Source: Amycolatopsis pretoriensis | GTDB lineage: Bacteria; Actinomycetota; Actinomycetes; Mycobacteriales; Pseudonocardiaceae | DNA length: 64,000 bases | Assembly: GCF_900107925.1 (NCBI RefSeq) | Contig: NZ_FNUJ01000003.1 | Coordinates: 744,001 to 808,000, forward strand | Reading direction: 5' to 3' | Shown here: piece after piece, positions 24,726 to 33,929 of the stretch | How the letters are laid out: the number at the start of each line of letters is the position of its first letter | How positions within the stretch are numbered: position 1 is the first letter of the stretch | The notes under the pieces: model-generated | Databases searched by the model: none | The model's input: the letters and a program-made list of their open reading frames with translations, nothing else | Told to the model about the DNA's origin: nothing | Translations under genes and position numbers: made by a program

Positions 24726-25336
24726 CGCCCCGCCCCCGCACGCAGCTGGGCGAGCTCGAAACGTCGCTCGTCGATCAACGGCTCGTGCGCGTTCGGCGCC
24801 GAGGTCACCCACTGCTCGGCAGGAGCAGGACGGCCGGCCGCGGTGCGAGCCCAGACCTGACGCCCCGTGTACTTGACGTTGGTGACGATCCGCCGGACGG
24901 CTTTCGCCGTCCACGACCTGCAGGGCGCCGGGTACTGGCGAAGGTCGGCGTTCAGTCGTGCCGCGACGGCGGCGAACGTCAGGCCGTCGTCAGCTCGCCA
25001 CACGAAGATCTGCCTCACGACCGCGGCGGTCTGCCAGTCAGGGACCAGGACTGCGCGCAGCTTGCTGCGTCCGCTGGGATCGGTGACGCGGATACGCAGC
25101 GCGCGGTAGCCGTAGGGCGGGGGCCCGATCTGGTAACCGGCGCGGACGATTCCGATCATCGCCTCGCGGGCGCGGCGGGTTGTTTCGGCGTGGTGCCGAG
25201 CGAGCGCGTCCCGGCCCTCTTCGGCGACGCCAGGTCGTTTTGTCCACAGGTTTGCCCACAGCCGGGACCACCGCTGTGGACGGGTCTCGACCATCGGCGT
25301 GTCGGTGTGCTCGCAGCAGGAGAAGCGGATTGTCAT
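24722..25336 (-). CDS. Recombinase-domain protein lacking the catalytic domain
   Basis: 204 residues matching only the middle "recombinase" domain of large serine integrases: IGPPPYGYRALRIRV, LTFAAVAARLNADL and AVRRIVTNVKYTGRQVW. There is no resolvase catalytic Ser domain and no zinc ribbon, and the N-terminus (FSCCEHTDTP) looks native, not truncated. It may modulate the full integrase or bind attachment DNA. Coupled by 4-bp overlaps on both sides in a six-gene minus-strand operon. Confidence 0.75.
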   Translation of the reverse strand: MTIRFSCCEHTDTPMVETRPQRWSRLWANLWTKRPGVAEEGRDALARHHAETTRRAREAMIGIVRAGYQIGPPPYGYRALRIRVTDPSGRSKLRAVLVPDWQTAAVVRQIFVWRADDGLTFAAVAARLNADLRQYPAPCRSWTAKAVRRIVTNVKYTGRQVWARTAAGRPAPAEQWVTSAPNAHEPLIDERRFELAQLRAGAGR

Positions 25337-26238
25337 GCCGCTCGCCTCCATCCCGCATGGACGGTGTCGTTGACTCGGGGCCGAGTCGGCCGGGGAACGC
25401 CGCTTGCCGCCGCGGCGGCAAGCTCGACGTCGTGGGCAAGTCCGAAGACGAGCACCTCGTGGTGCGCCGGGAGCGCGGTCGGCGCGCCGGCGGTACGGGC
25501 TCGGGCAGCAGCCCGACGGGCAGGGAGCGGGGCGCGGGTGACCAGCCGGCTGCCGCGCAGTCCGGCGGTCAGTGCCACGCACCGCTCGACCGGCGCCAGC
25601 CCAGCAGCGGTCGCGGCGGCGATGAGCGGCGTGGCCAGGTCGGCCAACGTGCTGTCCGGGCGCCGGCGCGGTCTTGCGACGATGACGAAGTGGCCGCCTG
25701 AGCGCAGCAGCGATTCGCCGTAGAGCATCGTCGCGGCGGCGTCAGCGAGCGCGGACTCGACCGGGTCGCGGTCTGGACGGTTCGCAGGCTCCGGCTCCAT
25801 TCGCAGGGCGGTCAACACGAGTCCGACTCGCCCGATCAAGCCAGCGGCTCGGGCGGTCGCGAGGACCTTCGGACGGGCATCGAAGACCGAGCCGTCGCGC
25901 CACGCGCCCGCGGTCTTGGCGGCGGTGACGTTGGCGCGGGCCAGGGACCACCACCGGGTGCGGCCGGTCAAGCCGAACGCATCCCGGCCGGCGCTCAGCG
26001 CCGCGGTCAGTACGGTCCCCGCACCGCAATCAGGATCGAGAACGAGGTCGCCGGGTTGGCTGTAGGCGGCGATCGCATGCGCGGCGACGGCAGGAGGAAT
26101 CCGCTCGTCGTCGATCTCGGTGCCGGGCACACACCCGGCGTCGCGCAGCTGCACAAGCGGGCTCCGCTGTCCGGTTGGCCAGACCGAAAGAGGCAGCCCG
26201 TCGACCGACGATCCAAGTGATTTCAGCTGGTCATTCAT
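25333..26238 (-). CDS. DNA methyltransferase-like protein A
   Basis: 301 residues. A SAM-binding loop is clear (YSQPGDLVLDPDCGAGTVLT near residue 60, then RDAFGLTGRTRWWSLARANV), as in DNA N4/N6-methylases of mobile elements. I do not see the catalytic (N/D)PP(Y/W) motif; the segment at its place reads GLVLTALRMEPEP. It could be a non-catalytic partner of the next gene or an RNA-type methylase. Overlaps both neighbours. Confidence 0.72.
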   Translation of the reverse strand: MNDQLKSLGSSVDGLPLSVWPTGQRSPLVQLRDAGCVPGTEIDDERIPPAVAAHAIAAYSQPGDLVLDPDCGAGTVLTAALSAGRDAFGLTGRTRWWSLARANVTAAKTAGAWRDGSVFDARPKVLATARAAGLIGRVGLVLTALRMEPEPANRPDRDPVESALADAAATMLYGESLLRSGGHFVIVARPRRRPDSTLADLATPLIAAATAAGLAPVERCVALTAGLRGSRLVTRAPLPARRAAARARTAGAPTALPAHHEVLVFGLAHDVELAAAAASGVPRPTRPRVNDTVHAGWRRAA

Positions 26239-27187
26239 CGGAGGTCTCATCCCCTGCCACGGCGGCCTTGGAGACCGGCTTGCGGGCGAAGACCAAGAGG
26301 TCGTCGTGCACGCGGGCGTGCCGCGCAGGCGGCACAGCGGGCTGCGCGACCGGTACCGCGGCAACGAGCGCCCCGTTACGAACCGGCGCGCGCAGCAGGA
26401 CGATGCGATCGAGATAGCGCAGGCCGGCGCCCTGCGCGGCACGCACGAACGAGCCTGCGGGGTCGATGAGCCGCCCCTCCACACGATCACCATGCGTGAT
26501 CACGGCGAGTATGCCGATCGGGTTGAGCGCATCGGCCCAATCGGCCGGTCGGAACCAGTCGCCGGGCCGCGGTCCGGACGCGGTGATGATGAGGTCATAG
26601 CGGTCCGGTCCGACGCCGGTCGCGGTCGTGTCCGGTCCGGACCGATCGCTCGCAGGCGGCGCAACGACCCCGACGCCGGTCGGACCGCCCGAGCCGGGGC
26701 CGAGTCCGGACTCGGCCCCGGCCAACGCGTCGCCGTGGTGTTCCCCGATCGGGGCCTGAGGCGCGACGGCGGTCTGGGTTTGGACGCGACGGCCGAGTCG
26801 GACCACTGTCCAGCTGGCTTCGTGCAGCCCGCCGTACGGACCGGGCCGGGACCGGTGTCGATCGCCGATTGACGAGGTCGAAGCGGAGGGTCCGAGGTAG
26901 GGCGCAGGCGCGAGCAGGAGCACCCGCTGGCCCGGCTGCGTGTAGGCGGTGACGATCTTCACGACCGCAGTCAGCAACCAGCTCGCGAGCAGCCCGGTGC
27001 CTCCGAGGAGCTCGTCTTGCGCGCACGTCCAGACGGTGCTCGGCCGGACCGTTCGCGAACGGCGCACGGTGCGCAGACGCCGCGCTTGCCGACGCTGCGG
27101 AAGCAGGATCGGGACGGTCGGCGGGTCGGCGGGAGCGTGCTGCGGCGAGCCATCCTCTGGACGTTCGTTGTCGTATGCCGGGGTCAT
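26231..27187 (-). CDS. DNA methyltransferase-like protein B
   Basis: 318 residues, first gene of the minus-strand integrase operon. Its ATG has GGAGGAG upstream. A SAM-fold motif is recognisable in reduced form (VTAYTQPGQRVLLLAPAPYL), then a long variable middle, YDLIITASGPRPGDWF as a catalytic-loop equivalent without NPP, and a C-terminus (HARVHDDLLVFARK) matching that of protein A. The two genes look like diverged duplicates with only remnants of methylase motifs. They overlap by 8 bp. Confidence 0.65.
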   Translation of the reverse strand: MTPAYDNERPEDGSPQHAPADPPTVPILLPQRRQARRLRTVRRSRTVRPSTVWTCAQDELLGGTGLLASWLLTAVVKIVTAYTQPGQRVLLLAPAPYLGPSASTSSIGDRHRSRPGPYGGLHEASWTVVRLGRRVQTQTAVAPQAPIGEHHGDALAGAESGLGPGSGGPTGVGVVAPPASDRSGPDTTATGVGPDRYDLIITASGPRPGDWFRPADWADALNPIGILAVITHGDRVEGRLIDPAGSFVRAAQGAGLRYLDRIVLLRAPVRNGALVAAVPVAQPAVPPARHARVHDDLLVFARKPVSKAAVAGDETSDE

Positions 27188-27523
27188 CGTGGATCTCCTC
27201 CGACGGAAGGGTGCTGCGTGTTCTGACACCCCTTAACTCCGGCTGAAGGTCCGATTTTGGACACACTTCAAAGAAATTGCCGGGCACCTCAACGTGGACA
27301 CCGCGCCGCCTACTAGAGAACTACTACAAACACAGGTCAGTCATCATTTTCAACTTCAACTAGTCGATCTACGGTTCGGACGACCACCGAGCCGAATAGT
27401 AGGCCTCTAACAGCGCAAAGACAGCTACTAGTCGACCTCAAGCAATAGCACGGTATTTCCTTGGTACCGGTCGTGGATTCATGGCGTCGTTGTTGTTCAC
27501 ATCGACGCCGCGGGAGTCACGAC
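27188..27523. promoter_or_regulatory. Divergent control region of the element with short repeats
   Basis: 336-bp gap of lower GC between the minus-strand integrase operon and the plus-strand secretion operon. It carries repeated CTACTA/ACTAGTCGA words (27310-27327, 27358-27367, 27425-27436), an inverted TAGTAGG copy near 27397, and two TGGACAC half-sites (27258-27264 and 27295-27301) identical to the arms of the palindrome at 62853-62868. A promoter and operator region, possibly also an origin of transfer; no gene seen. Confidence 0.5.
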
Positions 27524-28501
27524 ATGGCAACTCAATCCACTTTTCGTCGCCGTCACGACGAGGCCACCCCGAACTCTCTGGACATCGCCCGGAACACGTT
27601 CACCTGGCTGGTGACGGGATCGCATCCGGTGTCGCTGAACGGCCGGCTCTTCGCCGGTCTCCCGGACCGGCACGTCCCGCTCGACGAGGTCCGCGATCGC
27701 CTGCTGGCGCGCAGGTGCCCGCAGGCGACGCGAGACGCGGTGTGGGCGCATCTGGTGCTGCGCTCGCGAACCGAAGGAGCGACCTGGACGGTCGCCGCCG
27801 TGGGTGTGGCGCTGCCCGCGCTGACGTCGGCAGCGGCCACCTTGTCCCATCGGTTCGCCGGCGATCCGGCCGACGTTCACGCGGAGGTGCTGCGCGGCTT
27901 CCTGACCGCGTTGTCGACGATCGACCTCCGGCCGCCGCGGATCATGCTGCGGCTGCGGTGGGCCGCTTACCGGGCCGGCTACGACGCGCTGACCGAAGCG
28001 TTGGCCGGTCCGACTCCGGTCGCACCGGGCTTCCGATCCACCCCGCCGCACGCGCCGTGGGGACACCCGGATCTCGTCCTCGCTCGCGCCGTCGCGGACG
28101 GAGTCCTGACTCGGACCGAGGCCGCGCTCATCGGCGCGACCCGGCTGGAAAACATGCCGGTGACGGACTGGGCCGCGCAGCACCAGACCGGTGAGTGGGC
28201 CGCCTACAAGACGCGCAAACGCGCCGAACGCCGGCTTGCCGAATACCTGCGCGAGGGCGCGGCCACGGCCGATCCCGCCGACCCGCTGATCGACCAGGTG
28301 GCCGCCGCGGTGGCCCTGGCACGCCCCGTCACACCCGCTCGCGAAACGCCACGGTTGTCACCTTCCGTGTCCGACACCAACGGCGAGTCGGAGCGGAAAG
28401 TTCGGCGCCGCGTGTCCAAAACGGACGCGGATTCCGGAGTTCAGGGCTGCGGGACGAACCCGCGCTCAGCCCGAACTTCGGAGGTGCCCCAATGCGCGTG
28501 A
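27524..28501 (+). CDS. Sigma-like HTH protein heading the secretion operon
   Basis: 325 residues; the ATG at 27524 follows GGGAG. The body is helical with two Trp-rich segments, and residues about 195-255 (LARAVADGVLTRTEAALIG, MPVTDWAAQHQTGEW, RAERRLAEYL) read like a sigma region-4-type HTH. Proteins of this kind accompany type IV secretion genes of actinobacterial elements. It may regulate transfer genes. The end overlaps the pilin gene by 10 bp. Confidence 0.62.
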   Translation: MATQSTFRRRHDEATPNSLDIARNTFTWLVTGSHPVSLNGRLFAGLPDRHVPLDEVRDRLLARRCPQATRDAVWAHLVLRSRTEGATWTVAAVGVALPALTSAAATLSHRFAGDPADVHAEVLRGFLTALSTIDLRPPRIMLRLRWAAYRAGYDALTEALAGPTPVAPGFRSTPPHAPWGHPDLVLARAVADGVLTRTEAALIGATRLENMPVTDWAAQHQTGEWAAYKTRKRAERRLAEYLREGAATADPADPLIDQVAAAVALARPVTPARETPRLSPSVSDTNGESERKVRRRVSKTDADSGVQGCGTNPRSARTSEVPQCA

Positions 28502-28953
28502 TCGATGCCGAGAGCGGGCCGCGTAGCGCTCGTCTCGACGGCGGCCTCCAACCGCCGGACCGGACCATGGAAACGAGCTCGACGCTCTCGAATGCTCCGA
28601 CCATTAGGCCAGTACGCCGCCGACGGTGGTCGCACGTGGTGCTGGTGGTCGAGCTGTCGGCCATCGCGTTGCTGGCCTCGGCGTCGGCGGGACACGCCGA
28701 CACGATGGTCGTCGCCCTCGCCGGGTCGGTCACCGACGTCCTGAACAACGTCCGCAACTGGATCATGGGCATCCTGGCCGGCCTCGCCACGGTGTTCCTA
28801 TCCATCGGCGGCGTCCGCTACGTGATGGGTGGCGGCGACCCCGGCGAGGTCGAGAAGGCCAAGACGGCTTTCAAGTCCGCGGGGTGGGGCTACGGCTTGG
28901 CGGCGCTCGCGCCCCTGGTCGTGGAGATCCTCAAAGGGATCGTGGGGGCCTGA
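28492..28953 (+). CDS. VirB2/TrbC-like conjugative pilin
   Basis: 153 residues; GGAGGTG 5 bp before the ATG. An N-terminal cytoplasmic stretch of about 45 residues precedes a signal-like TM helix (VVLVVELSAIALLASASAG) ending at AGHA-DT. The mature part has two TM helices around a short basic loop (LAGLATVFLSIGGVRYVMGG, GWGYGLAALAPLVVEILKGI), the shape of VirB2/TrbC pilins. It would form the transfer pilus or channel core. Confidence 0.78.
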   Translation: MRVIDAESGPRSARLDGGLQPPDRTMETSSTLSNAPTIRPVRRRRWSHVVLVVELSAIALLASASAGHADTMVVALAGSVTDVLNNVRNWIMGILAGLATVFLSIGGVRYVMGGGDPGEVEKAKTAFKSAGWGYGLAALAPLVVEILKGIVGA

Positions 28954-28956
28954 CCG

Positions 28957-30903
28957 ATGGCCGTCAACACCCTGCCCACGGTTCGCCCGTACCGCCGGTC
29001 CGGCAACCCGTCCGAGACCGCTGCCGCGGCGGATCGACCGATGCTCGCCCCCGTCCGCGACGCCGGCCAGCAGGTCTCCATCCGACGGCGGCGCCGGCGA
29101 GCGGGCTGGCTACTGGTGCTGACCGTCGTGCTCCTGGCCGGCATCCTCGCCGTCAACGCGTGGGCCTCGCCGACCGCGCCACGGCAGCCGCCTGCGGACC
29201 CGCCGCTGCCTCCTCCGACCGCGCTGCCCATGCCCACGCCGTGTAGCTTCCCCGGCCAGCTCGGCTGCACCTCGCCGACGCCGACCACAACGCCGAGCAA
29301 GCCGTGCACGGGCGAGGACTGCATCCCGCAGCCAACTCCGCCGGCGCCGAGCACGAACCCGCAGCAGCCGGGCACCGGCAGCGGCGACGGCGACTCGGAC
29401 TGCGGCATCACCGACGTCGGCGCATGCATCACCGAGGCCGTCAACTCGGCGTTCCGCAGTGTCGTCGACGACGCGCTGGATCCGATCCTCGAGCTGATCG
29501 GCCACACCGCGCTGTCCACGCCGACGATCAGCGACCTGCCCGGCATCGGCGAGCTCTGGAACAGCTCCTGGGAGATCGTGGTCGCCGCCTACGGGCTGCT
29601 CATCCTGCTCGGCGGCATCCTGCTGATGGGCCACGAGACCGTCCAGACGCGCTACTCGATCAAGGAGATCGGGCCGCGCATCCCGATCGCGTTCATCGCC
29701 TCGGCGCTCTCGCTCTTCTTCGCCGACAAGCTCATCCGGCTGGCCAACGGCCTGACCCTGGGTGTCCTCGGAGACGGAGTCAACGCGCCCTCGCTGGGCA
29801 ACACCTTGCAGGAGGCCGTCCAAGGCATTCAGACCGGCGGGCTCTTCATCATCTTGGTCGCGCTCGTGCTGGTGGTGCTCGGCCTCGGTCTCTTGGTCGT
29901 CTACGTGGTCCGGATCGTCATCACCCTCGTCCTGATCATCAGCGCGCCGTTCTTCTTGATGTGCCACGGGCTGCCCCACACCGAGCCGCTGGCGCACTGG
30001 TGGTGGAAGGCGATCACCGTGACGACAGGCGTTCAGTTCGCCCAGGCGCTGGTGCTGATCACCGCGGTACGCACGTTCCTGTCCGGCGGCGTGCACCTGT
30101 TCGGCTCGACGCTGTCCGCGCTCGGCACGCTGATCGCCGCGATCGCCTTGTTCTTCGTCTTGTTCAAGATCCCGTTCTGGATGCTCAAGGCCGTCAAGGT
30201 CGGCTCCGGCCGCTCGTTCCTCGGCGGGTTGGCACGCGCGTACATCGCGGCGAAAACCTTCGGCATGGTCGCCGGCAAGACCGGCGCGTTCGGCAAGGCC
30301 GGCGCCGCCGGTGCGACGAAGAACGCCGGTCGCGGCGGCGGCGCGGCGGCTGATCCACCGTGGCCGGCACAGCCGCGTTTTGCGCCCAACCCCGAAGCGG
30401 TCAACCGGCGGCTCAAGGCGGCCCACGACGCCGAGCGTGCCCGCGCAGCTCAGCGGCCGACGTTGCCCTCGCAGGCGCCGCAGTTCCTGCAGCCCTCGCC
30501 CCAAGACAGCACTCACGACCCCGCCGTGATCCCGGCGAACCAGGGACCGACCATGCCCGAATTCAGTTCCGCGCCGACGCCTGTCTCGCCCACGCCACAA
30601 CGACGGCCACGGTCGGCAACTCCGCATTTTCAAGCCGCCGGCGGCCCGCGTCGACGTGGCGCCACATCGCCATCGGCTCGCCCGATCCGCACGGCATCGG
30701 TGCCGCCGCAACTGCAGTTCCGACCGGCGACGCCGCCTGCACCACAACCACTCGTAGCCAAACCGACCTCCGCACCTGCCGCGCCGGCATTCCGGCAGGC
30801 GACGCCGGAGCCCCGCCTCGGTGATGCCCGTCGGCGCACCCAGTCCGTTCCGCCGCCGATGTTTCGCGCGCCGAAGCCAGCCCCCGGAGGTGAAGCGAAA
30901 TGA
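28957..30903 (+). CDS. VirB6/TrbL-like polytopic secretion protein
   Basis: 648 residues. One N-terminal TM anchor (WLLVLTVVLLAGILAVNAW), an extracytoplasmic Pro/Thr-rich stretch with four Cys (about 85-150), then five or six TM helices between about 205 and 430, including LFIILVALVLVVLGLGLLV and IALFFVLFKIPFWMLKAV. The last about 200 residues are cytoplasmic, Pro/Ala/Arg-rich and low-complexity. The layout fits the VirB6/TrbL inner-membrane channel of a Gram-positive type IV secretion system. Stop overlaps the next start by 4 bp. Confidence 0.82.
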   Translation: MAVNTLPTVRPYRRSGNPSETAAAADRPMLAPVRDAGQQVSIRRRRRRAGWLLVLTVVLLAGILAVNAWASPTAPRQPPADPPLPPPTALPMPTPCSFPGQLGCTSPTPTTTPSKPCTGEDCIPQPTPPAPSTNPQQPGTGSGDGDSDCGITDVGACITEAVNSAFRSVVDDALDPILELIGHTALSTPTISDLPGIGELWNSSWEIVVAAYGLLILLGGILLMGHETVQTRYSIKEIGPRIPIAFIASALSLFFADKLIRLANGLTLGVLGDGVNAPSLGNTLQEAVQGIQTGGLFIILVALVLVVLGLGLLVVYVVRIVITLVLIISAPFFLMCHGLPHTEPLAHWWWKAITVTTGVQFAQALVLITAVRTFLSGGVHLFGSTLSALGTLIAAIALFFVLFKIPFWMLKAVKVGSGRSFLGGLARAYIAAKTFGMVAGKTGAFGKAGAAGATKNAGRGGGAAADPPWPAQPRFAPNPEAVNRRLKAAHDAERARAAQRPTLPSQAPQFLQPSPQDSTHDPAVIPANQGPTMPEFSSAPTPVSPTPQRRPRSATPHFQAAGGPRRRGATSPSARPIRTASVPPQLQFRPATPPAPQPLVAKPTSAPAAPAFRQATPEPRLGDARRRTQSVPPPMFRAPKPAPGGEAK

Positions 30904-32072
30904 GCCAGCCCGTCCGGATTCCCGCCGATGTCGACCGCGAAGACCGGGTGATCGGTCCGCTCACCGCGCGGCAGCTGCTCATCCTGACCGTCACCGGGAT
31001 CGTGCTGTACGGGACGTACACGGTCACCCGCGCGTTCGTCCCGCTGGCGGTGTTCCTGGTCATCGCCATCCCGATCGGCGTCACCGCGGCGTTCCTCGTG
31101 CTGGGTCAGCGCGACGGTATCTCCCTCGACCGGCTCGTGCTGGCGGCGCTGCGCCAGCGGATGAACCCTCAGCACCAGGTTGCCGCGCCGGAGGGCGTCC
31201 GGCCCACCCCCGAGTGGATCGGACAGGCCGCGAGCACAACCAGTTCTTCGACGTCGACGATCTCACCGGCCGCGCTGCGGCTGCCCGCCGAAGGGATCAC
31301 CGACACCGGCGTCATCGACCTCGGCAGGGACGGCGCCGCCGTGGTCGCGGTGTGCTCCACGATCAACTTCGGGCTGCGCACGCCCGCCGAGCAGGAGGCC
31401 CTCGTTACCTCCTTCGGCCGGTACCTGCACTCGCTGACCGCGCCGGTCCAGGTGCTCGTCCGGGCCGAACGGCTGGACCTGTCGGGGCAGATCGCGGAAC
31501 TTCGCGAACAAGCCGGCGGGCTGCCGCACCCCGCGCTGGAACGGGCGGCACGAGAGCACGCCGAGTACCTCGACCAGCTCGGCCGCGCCACCGACCTGCT
31601 GCGGCGCCAAGTCCTGCTGATCCTGCGAGAGCCACTGCGAACCAGCGGCCCGACCGACGGGCTCGGTGGTGCCTCCCCGCTGGCCGCCTTGTCGGCGCGA
31701 CGCAGGGCCGCGAGGCAAGCTGCGTCGATCGACGACGCCGCCCGACGCGCCGTCGAAGCGCGGTTGGTGCGCCGGCTGGGCGAGGCGGTGGAACTGCTCT
31801 CGCCATCCGGGATCGTGGTCACCCCGCTGGATGCCGGCCAGGCCACCGCGGTCCTCGCCGCGGCGTGCAACCCCGACAGCTTGATCCCGCCGAACTCCGA
31901 CCTCGCCGGCTCCGACGAGGTCATCACCACCGCCCCGGACGAGAGCTGGAACGACACCGCGTTCGGCCGCACCGCGTTCGCCACCGAAGACGCGTTCGGC
32001 GCGGCCGAGCCCGGGTGGGAGGACGACGACTACGACGACTACGACGACGTCGCGAGGAGGGACCGCCGATGA
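30900..32072 (+). CDS. PrgI-domain secretion protein (VirB3-like)
   Basis: 390 residues. The N-terminus (RIPADVDREDRVIGPLTARQ) and two TM helices (LLILTVTGIVLYGTYTVT, LAVFLVIAIPIGVTAAF) are the PrgI/SCO6880-like membrane domain. The rest is cytoplasmic, with a domain reminiscent of the VirB4 N-terminal region (VVAVCSTINFGLRTPAEQ, YLHSLTAPVQVLVRAERL) and a very acidic tail. It couples the channel to the VirB4-like ATPase encoded next, with a 4-bp overlap. Confidence 0.85.
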   Translation: MSQPVRIPADVDREDRVIGPLTARQLLILTVTGIVLYGTYTVTRAFVPLAVFLVIAIPIGVTAAFLVLGQRDGISLDRLVLAALRQRMNPQHQVAAPEGVRPTPEWIGQAASTTSSSTSTISPAALRLPAEGITDTGVIDLGRDGAAVVAVCSTINFGLRTPAEQEALVTSFGRYLHSLTAPVQVLVRAERLDLSGQIAELREQAGGLPHPALERAAREHAEYLDQLGRATDLLRRQVLLILREPLRTSGPTDGLGGASPLAALSARRRAARQAASIDDAARRAVEARLVRRLGEAVELLSPSGIVVTPLDAGQATAVLAAACNPDSLIPPNSDLAGSDEVITTAPDESWNDTAFGRTAFATEDAFGAAEPGWEDDDYDDYDDVARRDRR

Positions 32073-33895
32073 AGAGGACCAGGCACCGCGAGTCCGCAAG
32101 CAGGCAGGCACCCGTCGGGCAGGCCGGCGCGTTCACCCCTGACGCCATCTCCGTGCGTCCCCGAGCGCTCGAAGTCGGAGGCGAATGGGTCGCTTCATTC
32201 GCCGTCACCGGCTACCCGCGCGAGGTTCATCCCGGCTGGCTGCAGCCCCTGCTGACCTACCCCGGGCGGGTCGACGTCTCGCTGCACATCGAGCCGATAG
32301 ACCCCGTCACCGCGGCCAACCGGCTGAAGAAGCAGCTGTCGAAGCTGGAGTCCGGCCGCCGGCACACCAGCGACAAGGGACGGCTGATCGACCCCCAGGT
32401 CGAAGCAGCCACCGAGGACGCCTACGACCTGTCCGCGCGAGTCGCCCGCGGCGAGGGCAAGCTCTACCGGCTCGGCCTCTACCTCACCGTGCACGCCGCG
32501 ACCGAGGAGGCGCTCGGCGACGAGGTAGCCGCGATCCGGTCGCTCGCGGCATCGCTCCTGCTGGACTGCAAGCCCACCACCTACCGGAGCCTGCAGGGCT
32601 GGATTACCAGCCTCCCGATGGGCCTGGACCTGGTCGGGATGCGCCGCACCTTCGACACCAGCGCGCTGTCGGCGGCGTTCCCCTTCACGTCACCGGACCT
32701 GCCGCCGCCGGACCCGACCTCGGTCGGTGCCCCGCGCGGCGTGCTTTACGGCTTCAACGTCGGCAGCCAAGGGCTCGTCCACCACGACCGGTTCGCGCTC
32801 GACAACCACAACAGCGTGATCCTTGGCCGGTCCGGCGCCGGCAAGTCGTACCTGGTGAAGCTCGAGCTCCTGCGCAGCCTGTATCGCGGGATCGAGATCC
32901 ACGTCATCGATCCGGAGGACGAGTACGCCCGGCTGGCCGCCGCGGTCGGCGGCACCTACGTCCACCTCGGCGCCGAGCAGGTCCGGCTGAACCCGATGGA
33001 CTTGACGATCCACACCCGGCCGGACGGACGCCGGACAGCTCCCCGCGACGCGCTCATCCGGCGCAGCCTGTTCCTGCACACTGTCATCTCGGTGCTGCTG
33101 GGCAGCGAACTCGCCGCGACCGACCGGGCCGCGCTCGACCGGGCGATCACCGCGACCTACCAGCGCGCCGGCATCACGTCGGATCCGCGAACCTGGACCC
33201 GGCCGGCGCCTCTGCTGGCCGACCTCGCGGAGGTCTTGGCTGAGGCAGGCGGGGCGGACCTCGCGGCGCGGCTACAGCCGTTCACCACGGGCGCGTTCTC
33301 CGGGCTGTTCTCGGGTCCGACTACGACACGGCCCGAGGGTCACCTCGTCGTGTTCTCGCTGCGCGACCTCCCCGGCGAGCTCAAGGCAATCGGCACACTT
33401 CTCGCGCTCGATGCGGTGTGGCGCCAAGTGTCCAATCCCGCCATCCGCAAACCCCGGCAAGTCGTCGTCGACGAAGCCTGGCTGCTGATGAAGGATCTGG
33501 CCGGCGGCGAGTTCCTCCTCCGGATGTCCAAGGGCTCCCGCAAGTGGTGGGGCGGCGTCACGGTGGCGACCCAGGACGCCCCCGACGTGACGAGCACCGA
33601 CCTGGGCAAGGCGATCATCGCGAACGCGGCGACGCAAATCCTGCTGCGCCAGGCACCGCAGGCGATCGACGAGATCTGCCGGATCTTCGACCTCTCGCAG
33701 GGCGAACGGCAGTTCCTCCTCACCGCCGACCGCGGCCAAGGACTGCTCAGCACCGGCACGCAACGAGTGGCGTTCCAGTCCATCGCGTCGCCGGTCGAGC
33801 ACCAGCTCGTCACGTCGAACCCCGCCGAGCTGGCCGAGTACTCCGACATCTCACCGGAGACCGAGACCTCCTTCGTCGACCTCGACGCTGCCTGA
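32069..33895 (+). CDS. VirB4-like type IV secretion ATPase
   Basis: 608 residues, cytoplasmic ATPase powering conjugative transfer. Walker A GRSGAGKSYLVKLELL lies near residue 252; Walker B QVVVDEAWLLM near 465, followed by SRKWWGGVTVATQDAPDV and NAATQILLRQAP typical of the VirB4/TraC family. The N-terminal third (VHPGWLQPLLTYPGRVDVSL) is the family's usual substrate domain. AGGAGG precedes the ATG. The gene continues the overlapping chain of secretion genes. Confidence 0.93.
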   Translation: MKRTRHRESASRQAPVGQAGAFTPDAISVRPRALEVGGEWVASFAVTGYPREVHPGWLQPLLTYPGRVDVSLHIEPIDPVTAANRLKKQLSKLESGRRHTSDKGRLIDPQVEAATEDAYDLSARVARGEGKLYRLGLYLTVHAATEEALGDEVAAIRSLAASLLLDCKPTTYRSLQGWITSLPMGLDLVGMRRTFDTSALSAAFPFTSPDLPPPDPTSVGAPRGVLYGFNVGSQGLVHHDRFALDNHNSVILGRSGAGKSYLVKLELLRSLYRGIEIHVIDPEDEYARLAAAVGGTYVHLGAEQVRLNPMDLTIHTRPDGRRTAPRDALIRRSLFLHTVISVLLGSELAATDRAALDRAITATYQRAGITSDPRTWTRPAPLLADLAEVLAEAGGADLAARLQPFTTGAFSGLFSGPTTTRPEGHLVVFSLRDLPGELKAIGTLLALDAVWRQVSNPAIRKPRQVVVDEAWLLMKDLAGGEFLLRMSKGSRKWWGGVTVATQDAPDVTSTDLGKAIIANAATQILLRQAPQAIDEICRIFDLSQGERQFLLTADRGQGLLSTGTQRVAFQSIASPVEHQLVTSNPAELAEYSDISPETETSFVDLDAA

Positions 33896-33929
33896 TCTTC
33901 CGCACCTTCAAACACACCAGGGGATAACC

